A DNA stretch of 64,000 nucleotides, taken from Sacculina carcini (lineage: Eukaryota; Arthropoda; Thecostraca; Sacculinidae). Shown piece by piece: positions 36,191 through 47,714 of this stretch. Numbering within the stretch: position 1 is the first letter of the stretch; each line of letters begins with the position of its first letter. The stretch spans positions 5,482,940 through 5,546,939 of the forward strand of contig OU696577.1 of assembly GCA_916048095.2 (NCBI GenBank). The letters run 5' to 3'. The notes beneath the pieces were generated by a model. The model saw only the letters and a list, made by a program, of their open reading frames with translations. It ran no database searches and was not told the DNA's origin. The translations under genes and the position numbers were made by a program.

Positions 36191-37110
36191 TGTAACGGGG
36201 TCGTTAAGCGGCGCAATGTTGAGATATAAGCATCGCTGTAACAGTTTTGTCTTCAGCGATGATAATTCTAGTGGAGCAGGCCTCTTAATGTGCGCCGCGA
36301 TAACGCTTGATATCCGATTCCAAACAGTAGTTTTGTTGAAACAATGTATTTCGTCGTGATATTGAAAGTTGCAGTTCTTAGCTCTATCGTCCTAACGTTA
36401 TATTCAATGTTCTATCCTATCTGTTCTGCCTGTATCTGCTAGTCTGTCTCTCTGTCTGTCTTCCTATCTGTTCTCTTTTTCTCCTGGTGTTGCTATACTC
36501 TGTTCCGTTCCATTTTCCCTCTGAACCACTCTACTTCTCTACTGAATCTCCTCTACTGCTGCTCTTCAATCTATCTCCTCCCGCTGCCGCTTCTATCCTC
36601 TCTATCCCATATCTCGACTGCCGCTGCTCTTCTATTCCTATATCCATCCTCTCTATCCCCGAATGGTGAAAACACTGTGCTTATATAGTGCTAGCTAGCG
36701 CCGCCTACAACATTCTCCAGCTCCAAGTTGTGCACGGCCTCATTATTTACGGACCGCAAGGTCACCACAATGCAGCACGCCCATAGTCTTACACACTGGT
36801 GTGTGTAATATATGCGTGTGCACGTGCTGCCCTGCTGTCTCTTAATGTCTTGCAGTTGTGTGTGTGTGTGTGCCTACGTGTGTGCAACCAATGCTGTGTT
36901 CTGTATTCTAACCTACTGTGTTGACAGTGATGCATGTGTTTACGCTTCACTTCCTGTCCTAACTTCTATCCTATGTCACTTTCAATGCACAACATACAAT
37001 ACACAATGCACAAAACAATCAACGATTACTAAATAAAGATATAAGAATACAAGTTATATACAACACCGCATGAAATATAAACGTTGTTACAATCGCTCCG
37101 CCTCGTTACA
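36191..37110 (+). repeat. Likely LTR of a further retrotransposon (element 5)
   Basis: Tips form the perfect inverted repeat TGTAACG ... CGTTACA. Inside are a TATATAG box (about 36683) and AATAAA (about 37033), and TGGCGAAAC, a Gypsy-like primer-site start, lies one base beyond the right tip. A pyrimidine-rich low-complexity block fills 36410-36665 and a TG run lies near 36850. No second copy is in the window and no gag or pol follows, so the rest of the element is missing. Confidence 0.5.
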
Positions 37111-38051
37111 CTGGCGAAACACAAATTACCTCGCGAAAGTTTATTTGAAGACTGGTGAATCAAATGCCTCATACACACATACATACAAACAAGCCAGATG
37201 ATGCAGTGGTGGTGCTGCAGTTAGTGCTTGTGGCGGTGCCTGGCAGAAACGTCCGGAAACACTTGCAGCCGCGTTTAGTGGCGTGATATCCTTGCACGCA
37301 CATCAGGGCGTGAGCCGTCTGGAGAGAGAGTGTAGCCACGTGGTGTGTAGGCAGTGGTGTCTTGATAATTCACTACGCGGCAAACTTAATAACCATTTTA
37401 ATAATTATTACATACAAATTTTGTATGGTCTTTTAGGTAAACAAATTAAATAATAGTAAACAAATTCCTGTCCGGTTCCAGAATAATTATTCAAAGACAG
37501 ACCTACAAGAGCACACCGCTCGTAAGCCCGCCTCAAGACCGACTCCCCATTTCCCCTAGTTACATTCACCAACAAAGTTCAGCACACACGCGCACCCACA
37601 CACGCACACAAACACGATCACATGCATACACATACACGTGCACACCATCTGCCTGTACAGACTGCTGCGCATAGAGACACGCACGCATTCACAAACAAAC
37701 ATCTAGCGCTTTTCTGACACACCTTATACATGCCTCTTTTCTACATGGGACTTTTTTTCTTTTCTCACCATTAAGCAAGCCATTCTCATTCCTATTCTAA
37801 AAAATCGCCCCTTGACCCAAACCTTCTAAAAAATTTCCTCATATATGAATTTTTTTTAAGTCCCTTGGCTCCTCAAAAAATCCCATAATCCACAAGGATG
37901 TCATATGATCCACATTGAAAAACACTGGTCTAACATACCCAACTTTATCAGCTTTGTCGAAGTGTTCATGCCGAATTTGCGATGAGGCAATATTGGCGCT
38001 AACTATAGGCAAACTTTGCAGATTTTGTTGGCAATTATGCGAAGTTTTTGA
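37111..38051. other. Gene-free stretch with CA-rich dispersed repeat
   Basis: The part at about 37450-37730 (TCCGGTTCCAGAA, TATTCAAAGACAG, CCATCTGCCTGTACA, ACACGCACGCATTCACAAAC) is shared in the same order with 60415-60550, so it is a dispersed repeat. The remainder (37731-38051) has T-rich runs and no gene I can support. Confidence 0.6.
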
Positions 38052-38341
38052 CAAAGCTCGCGATACAATCAATCAATCAATCAATCAATCAATGTATTTG
38101 ATATAGCGCTAATATGCACAGAAGCGCGACCAAATTATAAGGCAAACAACGATGGAGATAGATATGTGATAACAGTAAGAACACATCTTGCACACATAGG
38201 AACACACACACACACACTCACACACATACACATACACATACATACACACACATACATAAGCAAAAATATACACATACACATGGGGCACCATAAGTAAGAA
38301 TGGGAAAACAAATCACGCGAAATCAGAATCAGACGATCAGC
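38052..38341 (-). repeat. LINE-type 3' end with (ATTG)n tail, left arm copy
   Basis: Minus-strand sequence ends AGCGCTATATCAAATAC followed by seven ATTG units, in the style of CR1/L2-type 3' ends. A TG microsatellite lies inside. The same sequence is on the plus strand at 48145-48416. The LTR of element 3 starts directly next to it. Confidence 0.65.
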
Positions 38342-38771
38342 TGTGGTGACGTTGTTTAATTTGGAGTGGTTGCGACGCATATAAGCGTTATGCGACAATT
38401 GCGCTGTTCATTGTTATGTTTTGTGTTTTGAGTACTGTGAGTTGTTTTAGTATAAATTGATGTAATGTTATATTATATATTCATTGTAATTACTATTAGT
38501 TTTCTTTTGTATTATTTAATGTTAGTGCGTATTTAAATATGTTCTTGTGCTGTGTGGGCCACTCTCGGCTTTATGATTGGTCCACGTTTGACCTGTCGCT
38601 GGCGTGGCACCTGATTGGTCCACGTCAGCAATGACCTGGCAGTATGTAGTTAGACGCCGCTTGCACACATAGCATTTTGTTCAATTGTGCCTTGGTCACG
38701 CTTTGGTGTCGGACATAATATATGCGCGTAATAGTTAGTGAATGCTGGTTTTTCTGTAGCTAATCGCTACA
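38342..38771 (+). repeat. 5' LTR of element 3, left-arm copy
   Basis: 430 bp, from TGTGGTGACG to GCTACA. Followed after two bases by TGGTGCCCCGAGTGAG, a primer-binding-site candidate whose tRNA I could not name. Nearly identical copies are at 42236-42665 and 47715-48144. Confidence 0.9.
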
Positions 38772-39057
38772 AGTGGTGCCCCGAGTGAGTCGTGAGTACA
38801 TTTTTTCCGTTATCATTTTCCATATTTCAATATTTATCACTCACCTTATTCGTCCTCTGGCCATTCATTTTTTCACGTGTCTATATTTTCCGGTTTCATA
38901 TTTTTTTTTTCAATTTCAACCTGTTTTCCTTAGTTTTCATTGTTCTGCCAGTATTTCGTCGGGTCTATTTCACATCCTATTCATTATTTTCATTGATTTC
39001 CGTCTTCTATTGTCGGTCCGTTGCCATTTCACTGTCGTTCTCATTCTTCGAATCACA

Positions 39058-39870
39058 ATGGCATTTGACGACAAATTCCATGTCGAGCCTGAGGCCACTG
39101 TCAACCGCGTCGCCGTAAAAGTGCCTGTATTTATGCCCAAGTCTGCTGAAGGCTGGTTTCACATTTTGGAGGCGCAATTCAGGCTGCAAAATATCACCGT
39201 TGACGGTACGTGTTTCGATCACGTGCTGGCGTCACTTCCTCCGGACATCATCACTCAACTTCCACCCAGTTGTCTGAATACGCGCAGCTACAGTACTATC
39301 AGGGAAGAAGTCACTCAGCTGTATGAACGCTCCAGACCGGAGCTGTTTGAAGAGCTCATATCGAAGCAGCCGCTGACCGGAAAACCATCAATTTATATGG
39401 CTGAGCTGCAAACAACTGCTCGCAAGGTGGGGGTATCGGATGACCTTGTTCGACACAAGTTTGTACAGGCCCTCCCATCAGCTATCGGACCGGCTCTGGC
39501 TTCGCACAAGGAATTGCCATTGACGGGATTGGCCAAATTGGCAGATGAACTGGTTCCCCTGCTCGCGTCAACATCGTATGGCATAACGACACCAACTGTA
39601 CCGTGCCTGGCGGCCCCCGCTGGGGTTTCCGCATCGGCTGGCGTGCGCGATGCGTTCAACAGAAGTCCGGTCGCATCGCCGAGCACCGGTCTAGGTCTCC
39701 AGCCGTATTTCGTCGGACAGAAGCCACAGGTATGCAGAGCACACCTGTTTTACGGACCCAAAGCTCGTACGTGCAAGCCTTGGTGCCGCTGGCCCAAGAA
39801 GAGCCGTGACGTCCGAATGCAGCCGTCCTCGCGTACTGCCTCACCTGCTCGTCAGCCGACGGAAAACTAG
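39058..39870 (+). CDS. gag: Element 3 gag, left-arm copy
   Basis: A 270-residue gag from ATG 39058 (MAFDDKFHVEPE). It has VPVFMPKSAEGWFHILEAQF, the usual capsid start of CsRn1-like elements, and ends with CRAHLFYGPKARTCKPWC, a C-X2-H-X9-C-X3-C motif. The 280-bp leader before it is also open but lacks an ATG apart from a GTG. The stop overlaps the pol frame by one base, and pol lies in the -1 frame. Confidence 0.85.
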   Translation: MAFDDKFHVEPEATVNRVAVKVPVFMPKSAEGWFHILEAQFRLQNITVDGTCFDHVLASLPPDIITQLPPSCLNTRSYSTIREEVTQLYERSRPELFEELISKQPLTGKPSIYMAELQTTARKVGVSDDLVRHKFVQALPSAIGPALASHKELPLTGLAKLADELVPLLASTSYGITTPTVPCLAAPAGVSASAGVRDAFNRSPVASPSTGLGLQPYFVGQKPQVCRAHLFYGPKARTCKPWCRWPKKSRDVRMQPSSRTASPARQPTEN

Positions 39871-41965
39871 TGAGGCAGGCGTGTAACTCTGTGAATACTC
39901 GCCTGCCGCTTTTGCAAGTCACAGCCGTCATAAATGAGAAGCCGTATATGTTCATCGTGGACACGGGCGCGGCGGTATCAGTAATACCCCCGACAATCGT
40001 GTCACCAGCTACAGTTGAACCGAGCGCGGTGAGCATCAGGTCGGCAGGTGGGCAACCAATACAAGTTTACGGCGAGGTTCGTTTGAAGGTTGGTCTACGC
40101 TGTCTCCGTCGTCAGTTGTACTGGACTTTTATCGTCGCTGACGTCACGCAAGCTCTTCTCGGCCAGGATTTTTTGGCCCATTTCGACTTGATCGTGGATT
40201 GTCGTCGGCGCAGCATTCGCGATTCGAGCACAGATTTATCTGTTCAATGCTCAGTTTCTTCTGTGAACACATGCGGTGTTGTTGTCAACGATGCAGCTGA
40301 TGTTCCTCCGAGTGTGCAGCTGCTGCTGTCGAAATTTCCGTGTCTCATCTCGCCGTCTCAGCATCCACCGACAGCAAATACATCAGCTGTTTCGCACACC
40401 ATCGATACGGGCAGCTCTGCACCAACGTTCGCTTCGCCACGCCGCCTCAACCCGCAGCGAGAAGCGGCAGCGCGTCAAGTCTTCGACCAGCTGCTTGAAC
40501 AAGGTATAGTGCGTCCGTCGAAGTCTCCGTGGGCTTCACCGCTCCATCTTGTTCCGAAACGAAGCCCGGGCGAGTGGCGTGTGACGGGTGACTACCGCGC
40601 TCTCAATAGCATCACAGTCCCCGACCGGTACCCGCTGCCGCATATACATGCGGTGGCGTCGCGCATACACGCCAAGACGGTGTTCAGTAAGCTTGATCTG
40701 GTGCGCGCCTTTTATAATATTCCGATGGCACCAAGCGACATTGAAAAAACGGCGGTCACAACACCGTTTGGGCTATTTGAGTACCTGTTTATGCCTCTTG
40801 GTCTGCGTAACAGTGGAGCCACTTTCCAGAGGTTCATGGACTCCATCTTTCGCCACTTGTCCTGTGTTTTTGTATATCTTGATGATATCATAATTTTTTC
40901 CGAGTCTGCAGATCGACATGTTTCTGACCTCACCGATGTTTTCCGCGTCCTCAGTTCGCACAAACTTCGTATCGCCGCCAACAAATGCGAATTTTTCAAG
41001 ACGTCGATAGATTTTCTCGGGCACACCATCAGTGGTGAGGGCATCGGCCCGCCGAAGCACAGAGTTGAGGCCATTCAGGCATTTCCTCTGCCAAAGGATA
41101 CTGCGGGATTGCGTAGATTTCTAGGCATGGCCGGGTTTTATCGCCGTATGGTCCCGCACTTTTCAGAGATATCGCACCCTTTGTCGGAAATGTTGCGAAA
41201 ATGCCAGAAGAATGCTGCGGTTGTGTGGTCCGAGGAAGGAGAAGCTGCATTCGACGCAGTGAAACAAGCTCTGGCAACCGCATGTTTGTTGGCAGCTCAC
41301 CATCCGACTGCGTCCGACTACCACCTGGTCACAGATTGTTCCGCGCACGCTGCTGGCGCCGCTCTGCACCAGGTAGTGGATGGTACGCCTCACGTGATCG
41401 GTTTCTTTTCTAAGAAATTATCGCACGCACAGCAGCAGTACGCTGCTTTCGACCGCGAGCTGCTGGCAGCATACATGGCCGTTATGCACTTTAAGCACAC
41501 GATACAAGGCGGCCGTACCATCTTGTTCACCGACCACAAACCTTTGGTCGGTGCTTTTTACAGTCGTCGCCCCGCCAAGCTGGATCGCCAGCAGCGCCAT
41601 CTCGCGGTGCTCACTGAATACGTGGCCGACCTGCACTTCATCAGGGGCGCAGATAATGTCGTCGCGGACTGCCTATCGCGCGCAGCGTGCAGTATCGCCG
41701 TGGACGCGTGGGATCTGCCGGCTCTGGCGGCTTCACAGGCCGCTGATCCGGACATGTGTGTCGCTCAGCACTCTCTGAAGCCTTTTCCCGTGAGCGGCGA
41801 CCACATGTTGTACTGCGAGACGTCACAGGGCCACCCGCGTCCGTATGTGCCACTGTCTCACAGACGCGCCATTTTCACCAGCCTGCACAACACGGCTCAC
41901 CCTGGCAAAAGAGCCAGTGTGACACTCGTGAAATCCCGCTATTTCTGGCCGTCGTTGGTGCGATG
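39870..41965 (+). pseudogene. pol: Element 3 pol, left-arm copy, incomplete
   Basis: Carries protease FIVDTGAAVSVIP, RT with TGDYRALN and VYLDDIIIFS, RNase H with TDCSAHAAGAALHQ, and the start of the integrase zinc domain. It is an incomplete copy: at 41965 it joins minus-strand leader sequence of the same family. The full copy is at 43434-46616. Confidence 0.9.
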
Positions 41966-42235
41966 AGAACGACAGTGAAATGGCAACGGACCGACAATAG
42001 AAGACGGAAATCAATGAAAATAATGAATAGGATGTGAAATAGACCCGACGAAATACTGGCAGAACAATGAAAACTAAGGAAAACAGGTTGAAATTGAAAA
42101 AAAATATATGAAACCGGAAAATATAGACACGTGAAAAAATGAATGGCCAGAGGACGAATAAGGTGAGTGATAAATATTGAAATATGGAAAATGATAACGG
42201 AAAAAATGTACTCACGACTCACTCGGGGCACCACT
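41966..42235 (-). repeat. Element 3 leader sequence after the 3' LTR
   Basis: Same as the leader between LTR and gag in the complete copy (about 47445-47714). It forms the turn of palindrome 1. Confidence 0.85.
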
Positions 42236-42665
42236 TGTAGCGATTAGCTACAGAAAAACCAGCATTCACTAACTATTACGCGCATATATTATGTCCGACA
42301 CCAAAGCGTGACCAAGGCACAATTGAACTAACTGCTATGTGTGCAAGCGGCGTCTAACTACATACTGCCAGGTCATTGCTGACGTGGACCAATCAGGTGC
42401 CACGCCAGCGACAGGTCAGACGTGGACCAATCATAAAGCCGAGAGTGGCCCACACAGCACAAGAACATATTTAAATACGCACTAACATTAAATAATACAA
42501 AAGAAAACTAATAGTAATTACAATGAATATATAATATAACATTACATCAATTTATACTAAAACAACTCACAGTACTCAAAACACAAAACATAACAATGAA
42601 CAGCGCAATTGTCGCATAACGCTTATATGCGTCGCAACCACTCCAAATTAAACAACGTCACCACA
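42236..42665 (-). repeat. 3' LTR of element 3
   Basis: 430 bp, same tips as the other two copies. The purine-rich tract on the minus strand (complement of CTCCCTCCCCCAGAAG, 42668-42684) lies just upstream of it. Confidence 0.9.
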
Positions 42666-43433
42666 CGACTCCCTCCCCCAGAAGCGGAGCTACCAGCAAA
42701 AAAAAAACAGGATACAAATCTAGAACGGAACGAAAAGAGAAAAACGATGAACGAAAACAATGATGATGTGATGCGGTTCGACGGAACATTTCAAACCATT
42801 GATGCGGAGCATTTCAAACCAGGATACGGAAGAAACATGGACGAAGTTGTGAAAAGTCACAAGACGAACATGTAAACGGTCCTGGAAAAATATATACTTG
42901 TGAAAAAAACTACAACGAACGATAAGTTGAATGCAACTACCGACACGAGAAATCCCGGAACTAGAATTCTCGGGCAACAATACACTGAACAAAGAGTGGA
43001 ACCTTGAAACACACAAAAAAACATGAAGTTCCCGTACAAAAACTGAACGTAAGAACAGCTGGTATCAACACATGAAATGCATAACACTAGAAATAAGCAC
43101 ACAAGTCCGTACATCTATGATCCGTACGTACACCAGCCAGGAAATGTCATGTACGCACACAACAATAAAATAAGACAAGTTCACTATATACTCGCAAAAA
43201 CAGGTACAATTTAACAAATGCAAGCACGTTAGTACGCACACAACAGTTGTACGCATACAATAATGTGCACTCACACGCGTAAACCAAGGTATGCGTACAC
43301 ATCTATAAATAAGAGATATACACACGCACAATCATAAATAAACATGCCTCTCCGTGTGCATGTGGGCGTAACATGAGCATACAAAATGTACACCTAACAA
43401 CAATCGTATGCAAACATCTCAACAACAATAGAA
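42666..43433 (-). other. Element 3 region between pol and 3' LTR
   Basis: About 770 bp without a convincing ORF; a long untranslated region. The short open frames here have no recognisable motif, so there is no support for an envelope gene. Confidence 0.6.
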
Positions 43434-46400
43434 TCAAAAATAGAAAAACTGCGGTTCTCGCCGAAAACGAACAGTTCGACCGCTGCACGTCTTCACGCGA
43501 GTATCTTGATGCCTGCTCGGTTCTTCTGACTGAGGTGAGACGTCAGCCGGTGCTTGAGTCTTGGGCGTGGTGTCAGCAGTGTCAGCGTGATGTGGTGCTA
43601 CATGGTGTGACCTTACCGGTAGGACGGCCGGCTTCACCCGGGCGACAGAGACGGTCTCGGTCGATCCTGATGACAGCTCGACAGTAAAAACTGCCGGGCC
43701 ACGATGCACCACACGATATGGCCCGCTGTACGGAGCCTCCAGCGAATGCCGCACCCGGTCCACACGGATCCACACGTGTGAACAGTGCTGCAGTTGGGAT
43801 GGAACGTACTCCTGCGATTGCCCATGCCTTGTACCAGCAGACATTGATCGGAAATCCATCTCCGACATCCTTATCGCCAGCTCTCGAACAAAACCACGTT
43901 GGTTGTCTGCAGAGTCGGCGTTGTCGAGAGCGATTCGCGGGCACATCAACTCAGTGCCGGTCACCGCACTGAAGGGAGACAAACCATGGCACGAAGGAAG
44001 CATCCGCATGCCCATGAGTACGATTGGCAGTGCATCGAGCCATTCTTGACGTCGCGCTCGGATAGATGCCTTGAGTACCCGATGTCGGCGCTCGATAAAA
44101 CCATTGCTCTGTGGGTGGTAAGCCGTCGTGCGCAATCTGTGAAAGCCGATGGTATTGGAGAGCTCTCTGAAGAGGTCAGACTCAAATTGCGGACCGCGGT
44201 CGGTTACGACAAAAAGCGGTACGCCGAAACGTGAGACCCAAGAATTAACGAAAGCCCTCGCAATCGTTTCTGCGGTGCAGTCAACCAGCGGTACGGCCTC
44301 GACCCAGCGTGTAGCGCGGTCAACACACGTCAACAGATAGCGGAAAGCGTTGGAAAACGGGTGGCCGCGCATAACCTGCGGAGGCAGCGGGCCCACGATG
44401 TCGATGTGAACGGTTTCAAACCGTCCGCCCGACGCGAAAAATGGCGTTGGGGGTGGCTTGGTATGTCGGTGAATTTTACTTTCCTGACAAGCAAGACACT
44501 CGGTCACCCAGCACTGCACATCTCGCACCAACGACGGCCAGAAATAGCGGGATTTCACGAGTGTCACACTGGCTCTTTTGCCAGGGTGAGCCGTGTTGTG
44601 CAGGCTGGTGAAAATGGCGCGTCTGTGAGACAGTGGCACATACGGACGCGGGTGGCCCTGTGACGTCTCGCAGTACAACATGTGGTCGCCGCTCACGGGA
44701 AAAGGCTTCAGAGAGTGCTGAGCGACACACATGTCCGGATCAGCGGCCTGTGAAGCCGCCAGAGCCGGCAGATCCCACGCGTCCACGGCGATACTGCACG
44801 CTGCGCGCGATAGGCAGTCCGCGACGACATTATCTGCGCCCCTGATGAAGTGCAGGTCGGCCACGTATTCAGTGAGCACCGCGAGATGGCGCTGCTGGCG
44901 ATCCAGCTTGGCGGGGCGACGACTGTAAAAAGCACCGACCAAAGGTTTGTGGTCGGTGAACAAGATGGTACGGCCGCCTTGTATCGTGTGCTTAAAGTGC
45001 ATAACGGCCATGTATGCTGCCAGCAGCTCGCGGTCGAAAGCAGCGTACTGCTGCTGTGCGTGCGATAATTTCTTAGAAAAGAAACCGATCACGTGAGGCG
45101 TACCATCCACTATCTGGTGCAGAGCGGCGCCAGCAGCGTGCGCGGAACAATCTGTGACCAGGTGGTAGTCGGACGCAGTCGGATGGTGAGCTGCCAACAA
45201 ACATGCGGTTGCCAGAGCTTGTTTCACTGCGTCGAATGCAGCTTCTCCTTCCTCGGACCACACAACCGCAGCATTCTTCTGGCATTTTCGCAACATTTCC
45301 GACAAAGGGTGCGATATCTCTGAAAAGTGCGGGACCATACGGCGATAAAACCCGGCCATGCCTAGAAATCTACGCAATCCCGCAGTATCCTTTGGCAGAG
45401 GAAATGCCTGAATGGCCTCAACTCTGTGCTTCGGCGGGCCGATGCCCTCACCACTGATGGTGTGCCCGAGAAAATCTATCGACGTCTTGAAAAATTCGCA
45501 TTTGTTGGCGGCGATACGAAGTTTGTGCGAACTGAGGACGCGGAAAACATCGGTGAGGTCAGAAACATGTCGATCTGCAGACTCGGAAAAAATTATGATA
45601 TCATCAAGATATACAAAAACACAGGACAAGTGGCGAAAGATGGAGTCCATGAACCTCTGGAAAGTGGCTCCACTGTTACGCAGACCAAGAGGCATAAACA
45701 GGTACTCAAATAGCCCAAACGGTGTTGTGACCGCCGTTTTTTCAATGTCGCTTGGTGCCATCGGAATATTATAAAAGGCGCGCACCAGATCAAGCTTACT
45801 GAACACCGTCTTGGCGTGTATGCGCGACGCCACCGCATGTATATGCGGCAGCGGGTACCGGTCGGGGACTGTGATGCTATTGAGAGCGCGGTAGTCACCC
45901 GTCACACGCCACTCGCCCGGGCTTCGTTTCGGAACAAGATGGAGCGGTGAAGCCCACGGAGACTTCGACGGACGCACTATACCTTGTTCAAGCAGCTGGT
46001 CGAAGACTTGACGCGCTGCCGCTTCTCGCTGCGGGTTGAGGCGGCGTGGCGAAGCGAACGTTGGTGCAGAGCTGCCCGTATCGATGGTGTGCGAAACAGC
46101 TGATGTATTTGCTGTCGGTGGATGCTGAGACGGCGAGATGAGACACGGAAATTTCGACAGCAGCAGCTGCACACTCGGAGGAACATCAGCTGCATCGTTG
46201 ACAACAACACCGCATGTGTTCACAGAAGAAACTGAGCATTGAACAGATAAATCTGTGCTCGAATCGCGAATGCTGCGCCGACGACAATCCACGATCAAGT
46301 CGAAATGGGCCAAAAAATCCTGGCCGAGAAGAGCTTGCGTGACGTCAGCGACGATAAAAGTCCAGTACAACTGACGACGGAGACAGCGTAGACCAACCTT

Positions 46401-46616
46401 CAAACGAACCTCGCCGTAAACTTGTATTGGTTGCCCACCTGCCGACCTGATGCTCACCGCGCTCGGTTCAACTGTAGCTGGTGACACGATTGTCGGGGGT
46501 ATTACTGATACCGCCGCGCCCGTGTCCACGATGAACATATACGGCTTCTCATTTATGACGGCTGTGACTTGCAAAAGCGGCAGGCGAGTATTCACAGAGT
46601 TACACGCCTGCCTCAC
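43434..46616 (-). CDS. pol: Element 3 pol polyprotein, complete copy
   Basis: A 1060-residue open frame: protease FIVDTGAAVSVIP near residue 28, RT with [19 protein letters not shown] and VYLDDIIIFS, RNase H with TDCSAHAAGAALHQ and [11 protein letters not shown], integrase zinc domain (HNTAHPG ... CLACQESK) and core motifs HIDIVGPL, VTDRGPQFES and NGFIERRHR. The C-terminus has TCSGRTVRFRREPQ. All domains of a Ty3/Gypsy pol are present in order. It begins one base inside the gag stop, in the -1 frame, so expression would need the frameshift or reinitiation known in such elements. Confidence 0.92.
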   Translation of the reverse strand: MRQACNSVNTRLPLLQVTAVINEKPYMFIVDTGAAVSVIPPTIVSPATVEPSAVSIRSAGGQPIQVYGEVRLKVGLRCLRRQLYWTFIVADVTQALLGQDFLAHFDLIVDCRRRSIRDSSTDLSVQCSVSSVNTCGVVVNDAADVPPSVQLLLSKFPCLISPSQHPPTANTSAVSHTIDTGSSAPTFASPRRLNPQREAAARQVFDQLLEQGIVRPSKSPWASPLHLVPKRSPGEWRVTGDYRALNSITVPDRYPLPHIHAVASRIHAKTVFSKLDLVRAFYNIPMAPSDIEKTAVTTPFGLFEYLFMPLGLRNSGATFQRFMDSIFRHLSCVFVYLDDIIIFSESADRHVSDLTDVFRVLSSHKLRIAANKCEFFKTSIDFLGHTISGEGIGPPKHRVEAIQAFPLPKDTAGLRRFLGMAGFYRRMVPHFSEISHPLSEMLRKCQKNAAVVWSEEGEAAFDAVKQALATACLLAAHHPTASDYHLVTDCSAHAAGAALHQIVDGTPHVIGFFSKKLSHAQQQYAAFDRELLAAYMAVMHFKHTIQGGRTILFTDHKPLVGAFYSRRPAKLDRQQRHLAVLTEYVADLHFIRGADNVVADCLSRAACSIAVDAWDLPALAASQAADPDMCVAQHSLKPFPVSGDHMLYCETSQGHPRPYVPLSHRRAIFTSLHNTAHPGKRASVTLVKSRYFWPSLVRDVQCWVTECLACQESKIHRHTKPPPTPFFASGGRFETVHIDIVGPLPPQVMRGHPFSNAFRYLLTCVDRATRWVEAVPLVDCTAETIARAFVNSWVSRFGVPLFVVTDRGPQFESDLFRELSNTIGFHRLRTTAYHPQSNGFIERRHRVLKASIRARRQEWLDALPIVLMGMRMLPSCHGLSPFSAVTGTELMCPRIALDNADSADNQRGFVRELAIRMSEMDFRSMSAGTRHGQSQEYVPSQLQHCSHVWIRVDRVRHSLEAPYSGPYRVVHRGPAVFTVELSSGSTETVSVARVKPAVLPVRSHHVAPHHADTADTTPKTQAPADVSPQSEEPSRHQDTRVKTCSGRTVRFRREPQFFYF

Positions 46617-47428
46617 TAGTTTTCCGTCGGCTGACGAGCAGGTGAGGCAGTACGCGAGGACGGCTGCATTCGGACGTCACGGCTCTTCTTGGGCCAGCGG
46701 CACCAAGGCTTGCACGTACGAGCTTTGGGTCCGTAAAACAGGTGTGCTCTGCATACCTGTGGCTTCTGTCCGACGAAATACGGCTGGAGACCTAGACCGG
46801 TGCTCGGCGATGCGACCGGACTTCTGTTGAACGCATCGCGCACGCCAGCCGATGCGGAAACCCCAGCGGGGGCCGCCAGGCACGGTACAGTTGGTGTCGT
46901 TATGCCATACGATGTTGACGCGAGCAGGGGAACCAGTTCATCTGCCAATTTGGCCAATCCCGTCAATGGCAATTCCTTGTGCGAAGCCAGAGCCGGTCCG
47001 ATAGCTGATGGGAGGGCCTGTACAAACTTGTGTCGAACAAGGTCATCCGATACCCCCACCTTGCGAGCAGTTGTTTGCAGCTCAGCCATATAAATTGATG
47101 GTTTTCCGGTCAGCGGCTGCTTCGATATGAGCTCTTCAAACAGCTCCGGTCTGGAGCGTTCATACAGCTGAGTGACTTCTTCCCTGATAGTACTGTAGCT
47201 GCGCGTATTCAGACAACTGGGTGGAAGTTGAGTGATGATGTCCGGAGGAAGTGACGCCAGCACGTGATCGAAACACGTACCGTCAACGGTGATATTTTGC
47301 AGCCTGAATTGCGCCTCCAAAATGTGAAACCAGCCTTCAGCAGACTTGGGCATAAATACAGGCACTTTTACGGCGACGCGGTTGACAGTGGCCTCAGGCT
47401 CGACATGGAATTTGTCGTCAAATGCCAT
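46616..47428 (-). CDS. gag: Element 3 gag, complete copy
   Basis: Same 270-residue protein as 39058-39870, from the ATG at 47428. C-X2-H-X9-C-X3-C motif near the C-terminus. Directly upstream of pol with a one-base overlap. Confidence 0.88.
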   Translation of the reverse strand: MAFDDKFHVEPEATVNRVAVKVPVFMPKSAEGWFHILEAQFRLQNITVDGTCFDHVLASLPPDIITQLPPSCLNTRSYSTIREEVTQLYERSRPELFEELISKQPLTGKPSIYMAELQTTARKVGVSDDLVRHKFVQALPSAIGPALASHKELPLTGLAKLADELVPLLASTSYGITTPTVPCLAAPAGVSASAGVRDAFNRSPVASPSTGLGLQPYFVGQKPQVCRAHLFYGPKARTCKPWCRWPKKSRDVRMQPSSRTASPARQPTEN

Positions 47429-47714
47429 TGTGATTCGAAGAATGAGAACGACAGTGAAATGGCAACGGACCGACAATAGAAGACGGAAATCAATGAAAAT
47501 AATGAATAGGATGTGAAATAGACCCGACGAAATACTGGCAGAACAATGAAAACTAAGGAAAACAGGTTGAAATTGGAAAAAAAAATATGAAACCGGAAAA
47601 TATAGACACGTGAAAAAATGAATGGCCAGAGGACGAATAAGGTGAGTGATAAATATTGAAATATGGAAAATGATAACGGAAAAAATGTACTCACGACTCA
47701 CTCGGGGCACCACT

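Larger units (their letters stand above)
38052..41965 (+). repeat. Left arm of palindrome 1
   Basis: Reverse complement of 44523-48430; most coordinate pairs sum to 86486. Includes a LINE-type 3' tail, an LTR, gag and the first two-thirds of pol. Differences are very few (one amino-acid change noticed in about 700 pol residues and a CAAT repeat of seven versus six units). Confidence 0.95.

Noticed and set aside
43065-43331. Hydrophobic minus-strand frames downstream of element 3 pol, as an envelope gene
   Set aside because: Short, overlapping, without signal peptide, cleavage site or membrane-anchor layout; treated as untranslated region.
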